From Talinum fruticosum (lineage: Eukaryota > Streptophyta > Magnoliopsida > Caryophyllales > Talinaceae), in the NCBI GenBank assembly GCA_021018815.1, contig JAITYX010000058.1:1381001-1445000 (forward strand): a stretch of DNA of 64,000 bases, in the 5' to 3' direction. Below are positions 46,338 to 58,450 of this stretch, in pieces (the stretch's first letter is position 1; each line of letters starts with the position of its first letter). A program made the position numbers and the translations under genes. A model generated the notes under the pieces. It made no database searches and was not told the DNA's origin. It saw nothing but the letters and a program-made list of their open reading frames with translations.

Positions 46338-47859
46338 TGAAAGTTTGCTCTTAGAGAGTCTTAGTCACCTTAGAGGGGTGGGGTGGAATAGGGTGATGAG
46401 GAAATTTAAAACAATAGATGAAGGATTAAAGTTTAAAACAAACTTTGAATCTGTGTGAGTCTTGATTGCACTCGAAAAGTGTGAACTCGGAATTATGTGG
46501 AAACCCTCCTGGGGCAGAAAACCACGACCAGTGCTAATCCAGGCACCAAGTCAAATCCACTATTTTGAATCCACAAAATACTGTAGATCGACTCAACCGA
46601 ATTGCTCCTTTAGACAATTCTTTACAAAGTTTTCTTAGAGTAAAAAGTTCCCTTATCTAATCTAGTACTTCCTAACCGTGATAACCTTTACAGCTAGGGA
46701 CAACTGAGCTGAGTCAACCCTTACAGCTCAGTCAAGGGACCTTACTCGAAAGTATCAAAGAAAGTTTTATGACTGATTACAAGACTTTACAACTCGGAAA
46801 AGTGTTAAGTACGAGACTTGGAGTTGTAAGATGAAGATTGAGTGAGTGTTATACAGAGAGATATGACTTGAGCAATAGGTTCAATAATCTTCAAGTCTTG
46901 TGAAGTGGCTTCTATTTATAGATGACGAAACAAATTAGCTATTGTGACTATCTTCTAAATAGAAGTCCTCTCGTGACCATTGTAACGGCTCTTCTAAGCC
47001 ACTCAAAAAGATCGGTTGAGATTTGAACGTTGTACAATGGCTCATGACTCCTTAGGATGTTCCAATCCACTGGTGGTGTCCGAAAACTAAGGTGAAAACC
47101 ACCGTTGAGCTTAGCATTGAATATTTTTAGTTTTGGAAACAGACATCCTTGACACGAGTGTCTAGGCCTTGGTCGAAGTAGAAAAAGCCTTATCTCGCTG
47201 GCGATTTGACATTTTGAAGACGGTGACTTTTGTAATTAAAAAGTAGGATAGCCTCGTTTAGATAACCTACAAAAGTAAACCAATTTTGGTTCTCAAAGTA
47301 TAAAAGACTTTGGTCCAAGATTAGACATAGATAATAATTTAATTAAGATAATTAAGTCCATAATTATCTAAGTCGGAGAAGAATGGAATTTTCTGCGTCT
47401 AATATTCATTATACTCAAATTTCATCTAAGTTAGTATGACGAAAGATCAAGTTAGATAGAGAATATCATAGAATGAGTACTTGATCTAGACAAATATAGT
47501 TCAAACAAACCATGCTGACTTAGAGAGTTGAATTAATGTTGTAATTCACTTGAACTTAAGAATATGAAGTCGGACCCGAGTTTGAAAGTGTTAGTGAGAT
47601 TGTTAAACAAGCGATATGTCCGAGTGACTCGGACCCATCGAGTGTGAATTGATGAGCAAGAGTATCCTTTTTCAGTTAGTGAGAAACGAATGAAAACATA
47701 TGCAATAATATCCGTAACACTCGGAAAAGTTTCTATCCCACTCGGAATAGTTTTTGGAGTACTTAGAATGACCTGTAATCAAAACTTAGAGTAGATGAAA
47801 TTTGTACCTGATTCTTTGGTAGTACTCGGAATGATATACATGCAAAGTCCGAGTGTTCA
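46338..47859 (-). repeat. 5' LTR of copia C (1522 bp)
   Basis: Begins TGAAAGTTTGCTC on the plus strand and ends GTGTTCA. The complement of TATTTATAG near 46912-46920 gives the sense TATA box. The 15-base palindrome TCCGAGTGACTCGGA occurs at 47619-47633. It pairs with 36907-38423. Confidence 0.9.
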
Positions 47860-47939
47860 TCATCTTCTACTTGTGACCCTTTAGGGATAGTTGAGGAGTG
47901 TTGATTAGCCTTTGCATGGGTGCAAATAAAATACGATAA

Positions 47940-48530
47940 TAAAAATTTTCCTAGAGACGGTCCATTATGTGCATTTTAGCCAAAAGTAAAATTACTTTTC
48001 CCTTTAGGTTGATCCATTAATTGCATTTCCGAGTCATTCTAAAATCTTTTCTTTGGGCTAGTCATCGCCAATTATTCCGTAAGAGTTCTACCAAGAACTC
48101 CTCTATCTCGTTTAGCAAGTCGGTCTTTAGACCTTCATCTTTCTGCAAGTCCATTTTGCATTTTCCATTCTTCATTTAGAAAAATAAAATTCATCTCGAA
48201 ATAGGTGAGTCCATTTTGATCTTTCATTTAGCCAAAAATAAAATTCATCTCAAAGTAGGTGAGTCCATTTTCATCCTTCATTTAGCCAAAATAAAATTCA
48301 TCTCAAATTAGGTGAGTCCATTTTGCACTTTTATTTTTCATTTAGCCAAAATAAAATTCATCTCAAATTCAGTGAGTCCATTTTGCATTTTCATCTTTCA
48401 TTTAACCAAAACAAAATTCATCTCAATTAGACGAGTCCATTTTCATTTTTCATTTAGCTAAAATAAAATTCATCTCAAAATTAGGTGAGTTCATTATTCA
48501 TTTAGTCAAAACAAATTCATCTTCGGGTAA
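47940..48530 (+). repeat. Tandem repeat of the gypsy G2 leader, about ten units
   Basis: Units of roughly 45-60 bases contain TCATTTAGCCAAAATAAAAT and TCATCTCAAATTAGGTGAGTC. It is the reverse complement family of the array in G1 at 12730-13130. It lies between the copia C insertion and gag. Confidence 0.85.
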
Positions 48531-48683
48531 GGAACAATCATTTATGCATTCCGAGTTATGCATTCCATTAGGCATTTGCCATCCCAAGTTATGTCACAAG
48601 CATCATCACATACAGTTCATTTGTTTTACATTCTTTATGTGCATCCAAATAAAAAGCATTCTTAGTCTCTTCGGTGTCGCGCT

Positions 48684-48767
48684 TAAGCCCCTTTATCCCA
48701 AAAGTAGTATTCTTTCACATGGTCCTAAGCCCCTTTATCCCAAAAGTAGTATTCGTTCACATGGTCC
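48684..48767 (+). repeat. Two direct repeats of 42 bp in gypsy G2
   Basis: The units 48684-48725 and 48726-48767 start TAAGCCCCTTTATCCCAAAA and differ at one base. It is a recent-looking local duplication in the region before gag. Confidence 0.85.
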
Positions 48768-49000
48768 TAAGAATCATCCTTTGGGCTGCAGAATATGGAA
48801 GTCTACTTCTACTAAGTATCGTCGGAATCCAAGCTCCAAAAAGTTAGAACGCCTCAACAAGGAGTCTGACACATCTTCTCCTTGCTCTACACCACGTTCG
48901 CACCGCGTTTTACACTAGTGCGACATACTCCACTCGCATATCACACCGGTTCGAGTCTATTATTCATCGTAGGATAGTACCTAAAAAGAATTCCCTAGTA

Positions 49001-49790
49001 ATGGAAGAAACACAAGAACAATCTCCCATTCTTGCCTTGCTCAATGAAAACTTAGCCAAAATGGAAGCTAGGATTGAGGGTCGGGATATGAAAATAGAGT
49101 CCGTAGTAGGCGATGTTAAGGCTATCATAAAAGCTATTAAGGATAGTAAGAGAGATTAGGAGGAAGAAGAATGATTAAGAAGACAAGGAGGTTCTTCACC
49201 TCCACTTAGTCTGTCTTCTCCGAGATAGTCCCAAGCATGAATCCGAGCCCGATTCACATATAGATCAGATTGAATAAATGTTAAGGGAGTCATCCATGTT
49301 CAGTAACCACTACTTTGAACATAAGGGATTCACTTCAATCCCTAAAGGGAAGCTACCAACTAAATTCACCACGCCCGATACCAAGTTTTGAGTTTCGAGG
49401 ATCCCCATCATGATGTTTGCAACTTTTAGAAGCAATGACTCTTAAGAACATTCCGGAAGACACTTACCACATCATCTTCCTGTGGACTTTTGATACGGAT
49501 GTAATAAAGTGGTATAATGCGGTTCACACATGTAAGGTCACCAATTGGACTGATTTGTGTAAGGAGTTCTCATACCAATACTCCTATAACAACATATCTA
49601 CCTATGACACGTAGAGTCATGGAGTTGATCAATCGAGGTGAGAAAGAAAGCTTTACGGACTTTCGACCCTATGGAGGGCAAAAGCTACGCCCATGGTAAA
49701 CCAACTTTTCGAGAAGGATCAAGTACGAAAATTTGTTGATTGACAAAGTTATCTCGCAAAGCAAAGACTTAGAAAACAATTATGAGTCTA
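49001..49790 (+). pseudogene. Gypsy G2 gag pseudogene
   Basis: The ATG at 49001 starts MEETQEQSPILALLNENLAKMEARI, similar in kind to the starts of G1 and G3 (charged helix), and stops after about 53 residues. Further on, 49417-49614 gives KNIPEDTYH and IKWYNAVHTCKVTNWTDLCKEF, and 49614-49700 gives RVMELINRGEKESFTDF. This matches the retrotransposon gag core of G1 (WYNVVDQHKVTSWKDLC, FTDFL). No zinc knuckle or enzyme domain follows before the element is cut at about 49810. Confidence 0.8.
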
Positions 49791-50427
49791 CATTGGACTA
49801 GAAACATACAAGACACGAAATTACATGGAAACCTTCATGGGGCGGAAAACCACGAGCAGTGCTAATCCAAGCACTAAATCAAATCCAGTATTTTGAATCC
49901 ACAAAATACAAGGACTGACCCCTTACATAATCGTTCCCTTAGAAAATTCTATTATAAGATTTTCCTAGACTCGGAAATTCCCTTATCTCGATCTACTACT
50001 CCCTAACCGACATAACTTTTACATCTAGGGAACAAGTCGGTTGAGTTATCCCTTACGGCTCATTCAAAGGACTTAATAGAGAATTGAAAATGTAAAAGTG
50101 ATTACAAGACTTTTTCTCTTTTCAACTCAGGAAGTATAAACTTAAAAGTGGAGTTGTAAGCTACAAATTGAGAGTGTATGAACCGACCGAGTGTTTAGCA
50201 AATGCATTCATCAATCTTCAAGTCTTGTAGGAAGGCTTCGATTTATACTCTATAAGGAAGAGTAGCCTTTAAGACTGATTCTAGACTTGAGAGCTTCACT
50301 AGCCATTGTAATGGTTAGTCGAGTCACTAGAGTCGTTGTAATATGAACGTTGTGCTTAGGTCCTTAGCTCGAAAAGCGGTCCATCCCACTGGTTGTAATT
50401 AAAATCTAGGGTGGAAACAATTGTTAG

Positions 50428-52091
50428 TGAAGGTTTGCTCTTGGAGAAGTTAAGTAACCCTAGAGGGGGTGAATAGGGTGATGGAAGATTTTTAGAAAAT
50501 CAAACTCTTTTTGCACGAAGCTGATTAAGAAGCAAATTTTGAATCTAGATTGGACTCAAAAAGTGTAAACTCGGATATACGTGGAAACCCTCCCGGGGCA
50601 AAAACAACGGACGAGTGTCAATCCAGACACCCAGTCAAATCCACTAATTAAATCCTTAATTACAATGAATATGACTACCCAGATTTGTTGCCAAACAAAT
50701 CTATTACAATTTTCTCGAGCTCGGAATTTACCCGATCCGATCGACCTAGTACTTCCAAGTTGAAGTTACCTTATCAACTTGGGATCCTCCAATTTTTCCC
50801 AAGGTTAGAAGTTCCCTTATCTAACCTGGTACTTCCAAACTAAGGTAACCTTTACAGTTTAGGACAATTGAGTTGAGGTAACCTTTACAACTCAGTCGAA
50901 AGAAAGAAGCGGAAGAGTAGTAAGAATTGCAATACAACCGACTCCGAAGAATACAACTCGGAATATTAGAATTACAGTTTGGGAGTTGTATGCTAGAGAA
51001 GATGTTCAATATGGTCTCTCTTTTTCTTCCATTCGTCACTTGAAATCTTGTGCTAAGGCTTCTATAAATAGTCTGTCTTGAAGAGATAACCGTTGAGCCT
51101 CCAACGTCTTTACGTTGAAACTGCTGCGAGTCAATCGGCCATTGTAACGAGATAGTCCGAGTCACTCGGATTTCTGGACCACCTAGAAATAGTCGTTGTG
51201 CCTTGGTCCTAGCTTCCAACAACTCTTTTTCTAGCTTTTATAAACTGAAAAAATAGAACAAAAAGACCGTTAGACTCGTAAATAAAATATTACCCACAAC
51301 AATGAATGACAAGGTCGTTAGTAAGTTCTAAGCTTTTCTTGAAATTTCAGCTTTTTGTCCGGCGAGTGCTTTAACGATCGAAGCCTTTTGTTTTTTCTTT
51401 TTCTTCAGATAATTGACATTAGAAAAACCTGTAAATACATTAAGCATAATGGTTCTCAAAGTATAAATATACTTTGGTCCATAATTAGATGAGGATTAGT
51501 CTAAATAAAGCACTTAATGACTAATTACCTTAATCTATTAATCTGGAATATTTCAAGTCTAATATTCAATATACTCATATTCCAGATATGCTAAAACTCA
51601 TAAATAATTCATTCAATCTTAATGGGCACATGAGTTATATAGAGATTTTACAATTACGCATGATTAAACAAATAATAGCGTAGGCAAACTAAATGTCTCG
51701 GTCGACTAAGTGGGTCAGAATCTGAGTTCCGAGTGGGTCGAATCTGGTTCCGAGTGGGTCGGATCCGAGTCCGAGTTCCGAGTGGGTCGGAATCCGAGTT
51801 ACGAGTAGGTCGGATCCGAGTAGGTTAGACATACTCGATCTGTCACAACTAACTCGGATTCTACTTTCTAAGTCCGAGTCTAACTTAGTGGGTCGGACTT
51901 AGTTAGATAATCTTAATATGCTTAAGTCCGAGTTCGATCAAGAATAAATCATATTAAAATGATGATTTATAAAGCATATGACTTAGTTAAATGAATTTCT
52001 TTGAGGATGCTTCTTGCTTTATCCTAAATTTAGATGAATGCATGAAATCAAAACACATTCAAGGGGTTAATCAGTCATACCCGAGTCTTAA
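50428..52091 (-). repeat. Solo LTR of the copia family inserted in the D LTR
   Basis: A single LTR of 1664 bp starts TGAAGGTTTGCTC, ends GAGTCTTAA (the CA end has changed) and is flanked by GTTAG at 50423-50427 and 52092-52096. It has no internal region. It carries the 15-base palindrome TCCGAGTCACTCGGA at 51156-51170 and a run of GGGTCGG-type repeats at 51710-51840. A solo LTR arises when the two LTRs of an element recombine. Confidence 0.85.
51705..51840. repeat. Short tandem repeat of CCGAGTGGGTCGG type in the solo LTR
   Basis: Five to six units of 21-30 bases contain TTCCGAGTGGGTCGGA or TCCGAGTAGGTCGGA. It extends the ACTCGGA/TCCGAGT word that recurs in the copia LTRs. No coding. Confidence 0.75.
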
Positions 52092-52771
52092 GTTAGCCTC
52101 AAAGTTGAAGTTTCCAGATTTGGTAACGAACAACCACGACACGGTGTAAGAGCCTTGTCAAGAAAAGTTGTTTTTTATCTCGCTAGTGTTTAACGGTTAG
52201 AAGCCGGTTGCTTTTGCTTTTCAAAATAAGATTAGAATACATTGATCAACATGAAAAATCAAATTAAAGTGGTACTCAAAGTATAAAAATACTTTGGTTC
52301 AAGATTAAACAAGGATAATAATTAAATCATAATAATTAAGTAGTTTAATTGTCCTTAACTCTGAAAGAATAGAATTTTCTAAGTGTAATATTTAATAGAT
52401 TCAAATTCAATCTTGACACAATCCTTTAAGTGATCAAGTTATTAAGATTTAATACACAAAATGCATAAACTTGACCAGGTAAATAATTTCATTCAATAAA
52501 CTGACTTAGAATAAAGAGTTAATGTATTAATTCCTTTTTAGTTAGATGATTTAGTCAATGCTCGGAATATGAGGTGTTAGTGAAATTATTTACTCACACC
52601 AACTGTCCGAGATTTGTCCGAGTAGGTCGAAACCCAAGTGAAGTGTGTTCTACTCAAGAGATGCTTACTGAGTAGGTCAAACAAGTATTAAAAACTTAAG
52701 GATGACCTTCTTAAATAGAATGACTTGAAATCAAAACCATAGAGAGATAAAGAGTTATACATGAGTCTTCA

Positions 52772-53183
52772 ATCTCCCCATTTTTGATAAAAGGCATTCC
52801 ATACTTAAGATAAAAGCTAAAGGTTCAAAGAGTTAAGTTTTCATGGCATCGTGATATAAAGTATATCACAGCCAAAATATCAAAGCATTTTGATCATGTA
52901 TACCTCAGAGCATAATATCAAAGTTTTATGAGTAGGTATTAGAGTAGAAAAATAACATATCACGAGTAAACATGAAACATGAATGATACAACTCATTTAT
53001 GCTCAAAAATAGAGAAATTTCATTTAAGCTCACAAAGTACCATACAAAAATACGTAAAAAAAACTTAAGGAACTCCCCTAAGGCAAACATCTATCTTTTT
53101 CTCTCCCTATGCATTTCATGAAAAATAAAGAACAGAGGGATTAACGAGAAAAGTACAAAGATTTTGGACAAAAAAATTGAAAC
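52772..53183 (-). other. Region between the third ORF and 3' LTR of copia D
   Basis: Starts with the polypurine-type sequence next to the LTR and is otherwise AT-rich. It corresponds to 38424-38960 of copy C. No coding signal. Confidence 0.5.
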
Positions 53184-54067
53184 TTAGAGGGAGGTGGAGA
53201 AGTACGTGTTGAGGAGAAGAAAGGGGCCCCTCCTGCATCGGTAGCCTTGTGTAGATGCAGCTCGGGGAGGTGGCAAGAATAGAGGTAAGTCGGGGACATG
53301 AAGTGCACTCTGCGAGCGAAGGTTGTACATCATATGGTTCTTCTTCGGGCCCTCAGCCTCTTCGACTTGAGGTTGTTGAGTCAAGAATGGCATGAAAACT
53401 TGGAACACCGCCACAGTTGACTTCAACTCTTTGGCTGCGATAAAGAATTGGGATGCCACCTTTTAAAGCTATTCGAGAGAATGGGCAGGCTGGGAAGATG
53501 AAGGTCTAGTGGTGACAAGAGGAGTATCGGAATCTTTGTAGGGGTAGAACGAAAAGAAAGTTCTCATCAAGATGAAGAAAATAAGTCTTCCTTTTGATGT
53601 CATCCGAGTCACGTGAAAAGTTATTTGTGGACTTAGGCACCCCCTTGGCATATCTATCAAAGAATTTATCAATGACTCCATTGACTGTAATTGGGTTAAA
53701 GTTCAAGAAAAGACAGTTCACATTGAAAAGATTGTGAAGGAGAGAGAGATTAATATGAATGATATTATATTATCTATTGCACACATGTTAGAATAGAACT
53801 CGGTGACAAGTTATGCATAGATGTAATTGCAGAAACACAAATACTAGAATGTACCTGTGTTGAGAGTGGACTTTATCCATGAAAATTTGGTGGTAAAGAA
53901 GAATTTTTCTTCTATGGAGTAGTGTTGGGCCACAATGAGTTTTTGTCATTGTAGGCAAGAGCTTGACCCTTGGAAGGTTCTTTTTGAGGATCGAGTAAAG
54001 AGAGTGGATTTGGTTCTAGCTTTCTTGACTGCTGAACCTCCTTCACTGATGCTTTCTCTCCACTCAT
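53184..54067 (-). pseudogene. Third (env-like) ORF of copia D, broken
   Basis: The ATG at 54067 starts MSGEKASVKEVQQ. Segments with open frames are 53721-53506 and 53459-53184. The piece 53459-53184 has LKSTVAVFQVFMPFL and a proline-rich end (LPLFLPPPRAA). The beginning lies near simple GA repeats (54115-54140), as in the pre-ORF region of other copies. It keeps the region before the ORF only for about 60 bases, then joins gag. Frames are broken. Confidence 0.55.
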
Positions 54068-54149
54068 GTTTGAGTGAAAGTGAAAGAGATTGATTATAAG
54101 AGAGCAAAAAGAGTAAACGAATAAGAGAGAGAGAGCGAGTAGACAGGTT

Positions 54150-54855
54150 GAGTGTCGGTGGACGAGAGCAATGAGTTCCTTGCTACCACATTCAAAGCAA
54201 CTTTAATTTTTACTAGGAGGAGAATTCTAAGGCCAGGAGAATTTACCTTTCTTCTTTTCTTGTAGATCTCATGCTTAGGATTCTTCTGCCATTTATTATA
54301 TTTCATCATATGTTTGAAACATGTGGCTAGAAGTTCCATGGGATCTCCTTCGGAGTCCGAGGAGCTTTAGGCTGGGACGAGCTTCATTTGAGGCTTTAAG
54401 AGAAGTGATCCTTTTGGTGCTGACCTCGAATTGTTCCGATCGAGGTGTAACTCATGGGTGAGAAGCTTCCCCATGAGTCATCCGGCTTAAGCTTGCTGAG
54501 GTCTTGGGCCTCCTTGGTAGTTGTGACGTTCGGACCCCATCTCTTTTTGGCATATTCCTTAGAAGGATTCTAACAACTTCTTCAATTGACATCTTTTTCC
54601 AAGTGACTTGAGATTGTTCACAATCTCAGTAAAACACACATACATCCGAGTGATGTTCTCTTTAATCTCCATCTTGAACATCTCATACTTGTTTAGATAC
54701 TTGACTTATCTTTGTTTGTCTCACTTGGCTTGGGCCTTCATAGGTGATGACAAAAGTGTCCCACACTTCTTTGTAGTGTCACAAGCTGAGACTTTATTTT
54801 ATTCGGATGCCTGGTAAAGCATACTTTAGGATCTTCATGACTTTGACAAAGACAG
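54150..54855 (-). pseudogene. Copia D gag remnant
   Basis: On the minus strand 54339-54094 starts MELLATCFKHMMKYNKWQKNP, matching MALITRGFERMMKHKRWEER of copy C and MALIAQGFKKMMKYKKWQK of copy E, which begin the zinc-knuckle half. The upstream part (54830-54350) carries the gag-core words of copy C (about 45938-45489) in broken frames. The zinc knuckle itself is lost or truncated at the junction with the third ORF near 54140. Confidence 0.7.
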
Positions 54856-56233
54856 AAAGTTTTACATGGAAACCCTCCTGGGGCAGAAAACTATGGTCAA
54901 TACTTATCCAAGAACTAAGTTAAACCGAGTATTTGAATCCACAAATACAATGAATTGACAACCCGAATAACCCTCTTAGACACTTCGATACATGTTTTTC
55001 TAGTCACATAAATTCCCTTATACTGCCCTAATACTTCCAAACTAAGTAACCCTGTATAGCTTGACACAACTGAGTTGAGTTAACCCTTGAAACTCAATCA
55101 AGGGATGAATTAGAAAAGCGTTTGAAAAAGAGTAGAGATTACAAGACAGTTCTTTACAAGATGTAACAACTCATAAAGTTGTGACTGAATGAACTCGAGT
55201 TATAACCTAGAAGATAAAGTATGAGAGTTGAGTTCTTTGTTTGAACAACTTCATAAGTCTTGAATCAAGGCTTTTATTTATAATCAACAAGGTAGAAATC
55301 CGTTGTGCCTTGGGCTAGATTTTCTAGGGCAGCTACTCGTTATAACGGATAGTCTAAGTCCTCGAAATAGATTTGTTGAGGTGTATCCATTGGGTATAGG
55401 TTCTTCTCCAAAAGCGAGTCCTACCCACGTGTTATATTAGAGAAAAAAGGTAGAAACAGTCGTTAGACATAAAAACCGAAAGTTACCTTAAATGGAAAAA
55501 AACAGCCACGACATAGTGTTCTATGTTTGCCTATAAAAGGTGGCTTTTCTATCTGTTGACTTTAAACGGTAATGAAGACGTTGTTTTTGCTTTAAGATGA
55601 GATTATTCAGCTTTAATCAACCTCTTAATAGCATAATTTTAAATGGTACTCAAAGTATAAAAATACTTTGGTCCAAAGTTAGATAAAGATTAGTCCAAAT
55701 AAAACATTTAACGAATAAAATTCCTTAATCTATTAAAATGGAGTTTTTCAAGTCAAATATTCAATATGTCCAAATATTTAGTATAAAAATGCTCGGTGAA
55801 TAAGTACGATAGAATTAGGTTTAAAGAGTTAGACATATTTTCATGTTTGCTAAGGACATTAATTTCATCTTAATAAAACTGGCTAAATTAGAAACAACAC
55901 ATGTAATTTTAATTTAAAATATAAAATGAGTCATTTAGAAAGATGAGTTAATAATGTGAAATTATATAGGCAAACTTTTAGTCTTAGCCATACTGAGTGG
56001 GTCGGTTTTCATAGCTGAGTCCTCGGTTAGTGCTCGGTTTCTTAGATTGAGTAAGTTTCTACTTTGCTAAGTAGAGTTCTGTTTTTAGACTTTAGGAGAT
56101 AAAAATTGACTCAAAGTCTTAAGTTTCATCATTAATATCAATAATCCAAAGCATGAGATAATGCTCTTAAGTTTTGGATGAATGAATTGTAAATCAAGAT
56201 CATATAAAGGGTGAGTTCATACATGTGTCTTCA
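54856..56233 (-). repeat. 5' LTR of copia D, truncated next to gag
   Basis: Starts in the LTR at TTTACATGGAAACCCTCC (the LTR's first about 150 sense-end bases are missing) and ends GTGTCTTCA at 56233. It is adjacent to gag without a primer site, so a deletion joined LTR to gag. Sense TATA complement ATTTATAATC at 55274-55283 is degenerate. Confidence 0.75.
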
Positions 56234-56990
56234 CATGCAAGCATCTTAGAGTGTTTTGAAGTCCATAAAAGGCATAAACTTCAAGTGCTAATGATATGAA
56301 GGTTTGAATTTTTTTATGATATCTCTAATTTGATCCTTTTTAGACGGTCGATTTACCATGTGGGCGACCTTTACCCTCCACTAAGTAAGGAAATCAATGA
56401 ATCTCTCTTTGCCTCCTTGCTTGATCCCCTGTAGGTCCTAAAGAGCGACTAGTACTCCTTACAAAGATGTTGCCAGTAGTTTCTCACCTTACATGGGTCG
56501 ATAGCATTATACCACTTCATGACGTCTTTGTCAAATTTTCATGGAAGGATGACATGGTATACATCCTCTGGTACATTCTTCGAGTCATTACCCCTACAAA
56601 GTTCATCACGTGTTGGTGAGGGTTTCTAGACTTGTTGAACTTGATGTTAAGCGTGTTGAGTCCCTGGGCTAAGTAGTATTCACTAAACATTAAAGATTCA
56701 CTCAACAACTTCTCCATTCGATATATTCGTCGACCGGACTGAGGCTTGGGTTGAGGTTCGGGTTGAACGTCTTCTTCCTCTCTGTCTTTCCTTACTTTAT
56801 TAGCGTTCTTATTCACGGTTTGGAGTACAAGATCAAGGGTTTTAGACATTGACTTAATCTTTTTATCATAAGCCTCAATTTTAGCTTCTATATTTGTATC
56901 GGACTCTTTGAACAAGGTCATAATGGGGGTTTCTCGTGGTTTGTCGGCTATTTTTAAGGAGGCTTGCGATTTATGCTTTACGTGGGAGAT
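56234..56990 (-). pseudogene. Gypsy G3 gag pseudogene
   Basis: On the minus strand 56921-56517 starts MTLFKESDTNIEAKIEAYDKKIKSM, the same N-terminal helix as G1, followed by a run of charged residues and KPQSGRRIYRMEKLLSES. The lower part (56500-56240) corresponds to G1 11840-11540, with the words AGCATCTTAGAGTGTTTTGAAG shared. It is cut by copia D on the left and by copia E on the right. No enzyme domains. Confidence 0.75.
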
Positions 56991-57075
56991 GTATTGGCAT
57001 TTAATATAAAGGTCTTGGACGTCATTACCTTGAAGTAGACTTCTTAGTTCCTAGTCGCTTTGTGCCAAGATTCCC

Positions 57076-58394
57076 CGAAGACTCGGGTATAACTCTATAT
57101 CTCTCGTAGGTTTTGATTCTATGTCATTACGAGCATAATAGAAACTTCTATCAAAATTTTCATTATGTTCTAACCCACTCAAAAAGCACGTTCTTCTATA
57201 TCTCTCTAAACTGTGTTTCGACCCACTCGGACATCACTCATAATTATAGCATGACCAAATAATTTCTCCAACATGTTTATTCACAACACCGACTTCATGT
57301 TTTGAGTTAAAATGAATTACAATGTTAATTCTAACTTCGAGTCGGTTTATTTATGGAGAATTATTTTGCTTGATCAACATTATGTATCCCGACACTTTAT
57401 TCTTTTTACTTGATCATCTTTAGGGATTGACTTAAGATGAAATCTGAACCTAATGGATATTACACTCAGAAAATTCCACTCATTTAGGCCAAAGATAATT
57501 ATATGCTTAATTAATCTAATTTAATTATTATCTATGCGTAATCTTGGACAAAAGTTCAAAAGAAAAAGCTACCGGTTTGTAGCCATTAAATACTAGCGAG
57601 ACAAAAAAATAGTTATTTCTGGACCTAGCTTAGACACTATGTTAGGGTTGTTTGTTTCCAAAGCTGGAAAACTACAACTTTGAGTCTAACGATTGTTTCC
57701 ACCTCAATTTTCAATCACCGCCGAGATGATTGGACCATCTTTGGAGCCAAGAATTGTTACACAACATTCACATTCCAACGGATCTTTTACGTGTAATTAA
57801 GACTAGCCGTTACAACGGCTAATGAAGCTTACTAATCCGGAACGAGTCTCAACGGTCTTTTTGCTTGGGTTTTTATAAATATAACCCACCTCATAAGACT
57901 TCAAACATTGTTGACTATATTGCTAAACATATTCTAATCTTACTCAATCTTCAACTTACAACTCCTAAATTGTAATTTATCACATTCCGAGTTGTAAAGA
58001 AAGTCTTATAATCGGTTCTAATATATTACCTTATTTGTAAGTCCCTTGACTGAGCTATAAGGGCTAACTCGGTTTTCGGTTGTCTTTGACTGTAAGGGTT
58101 AACTCGGTCAGGAAGTACTAGATGAGATAAGGAAACTTCTATGAATAGGAAAAACTTGTAAAGGAATTATCTAAGGGAGCATTTCGGTTAGAGTCGAGTC
58201 CTTTGTAATTGAGGATTCAATTACTGGATTTGACTTAGTGCATAGATCAACGTTGTCTCTAGTTTTCTTCCCTAGGAGGGTTTCCACGTATTTCTAAGTG
58301 TCTATCTTTCCGAGTCCAATCTAGACTCATAATCTATTTACTGTTCGAGTTATGTGCAAAAAGAGTTTCAAAATTTTCCTTGAGCAAACCTTTA
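57076..58394 (+). repeat. 5' LTR of copia E, missing about 42 bases at its start
   Basis: Begins CGAAGACTCGG, which aligns with copy A at 2762 and not with the LTR start at 2720, so the first about 42 bases are absent. It ends GAGCAAACCTTTA. A TATA-like box TATAAATATAAC lies at about 57874-57885. Confidence 0.8.
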
Positions 58395-58395
58395 A

Positions 58396-58408
58396 TTAGT
58401 ATAAGAGC
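58396..58408 (+). other. tRNA-Met primer-binding site of copia E
   Basis: TTAGTATAAGAGC directly follows the LTR. It agrees with the plant initiator tRNA-Met complement TGGTATCAGAGC at 10 of 12 positions. Confidence 0.8.
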
Positions 58409-58450
58409 ATAGAATTTCCAGAGGATCTCACAATCCAAAGGTCTAAAGAT

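Larger units (their letters stand above)
36907..47859 (-). mobile_element. Copia (Sirevirus-type) element C: structurally complete
   Basis: A minus-strand element with two LTRs (46338-47859 as 5', 36907-38423 as 3'), a tRNA-Met-type primer site, gag, protease, integrase, reverse transcriptase, RNase H, a spacer with TATA box, and the third ORF, in that order. Total length is 10953 bp. It is flanked by TTATC (36902-36906) and TCATC (47860-47864), a five-base target duplication with one change. Terminal bases are TG and CA on the outer LTR ends except the left one, which has CG. Gag, pol and third ORF all carry stops or frame changes, so it is not active. Confidence 0.9.
34905..49810 (+). mobile_element. 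Gypsy element G2 (gag-only), split by copia C
   Basis: A plus-strand gypsy copy starts inside its 5' LTR at 34905. The LTR ends near 36450, a primer-site-like sequence follows, and the leader runs to 36906. Copia C (36907-47859) interrupts it there. It resumes at about 47860, passes through the tandem-repeat leader and the gag remnant, and stops near 49810 against copia D. The leader sequences left and right of the insertion are contiguous with the corresponding G1 sequence (13200-13690 in reverse complement). Its 3' half is missing. Confidence 0.82.
49811..52771 (-). repeat. 3' LTR of copia D, interrupted by a solo LTR
   Basis: Two parts belong together: 49811-50427 and 52092-52771. The junction words match the copia C LTR once the solo LTR at 50428-52091 is taken out. 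The sense TATA complement is seen at 50244-50256. The outer right end reads GAGTCTTCA before a purine-tract-like CCCCATTTTTGAT. Confidence 0.75.
49811..56233 (-). mobile_element. Copia (Sirevirus-type) element D with pol deleted
   Basis: Minus-strand remains in sense order: 5' LTR piece (56233-54856), gag piece (54850-54150), then directly the third ORF (54067-53184), then the 3' LTR (52771-49811, split by a solo LTR). Protease, integrase, reverse transcriptase and RNase H are missing between gag and third ORF. The 5' LTR lacks its primer-proximal end and the 3' LTR lacks about its last 130 sense bases. The left border abuts gypsy G2 and the right border abuts gypsy G3. Confidence 0.75.
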
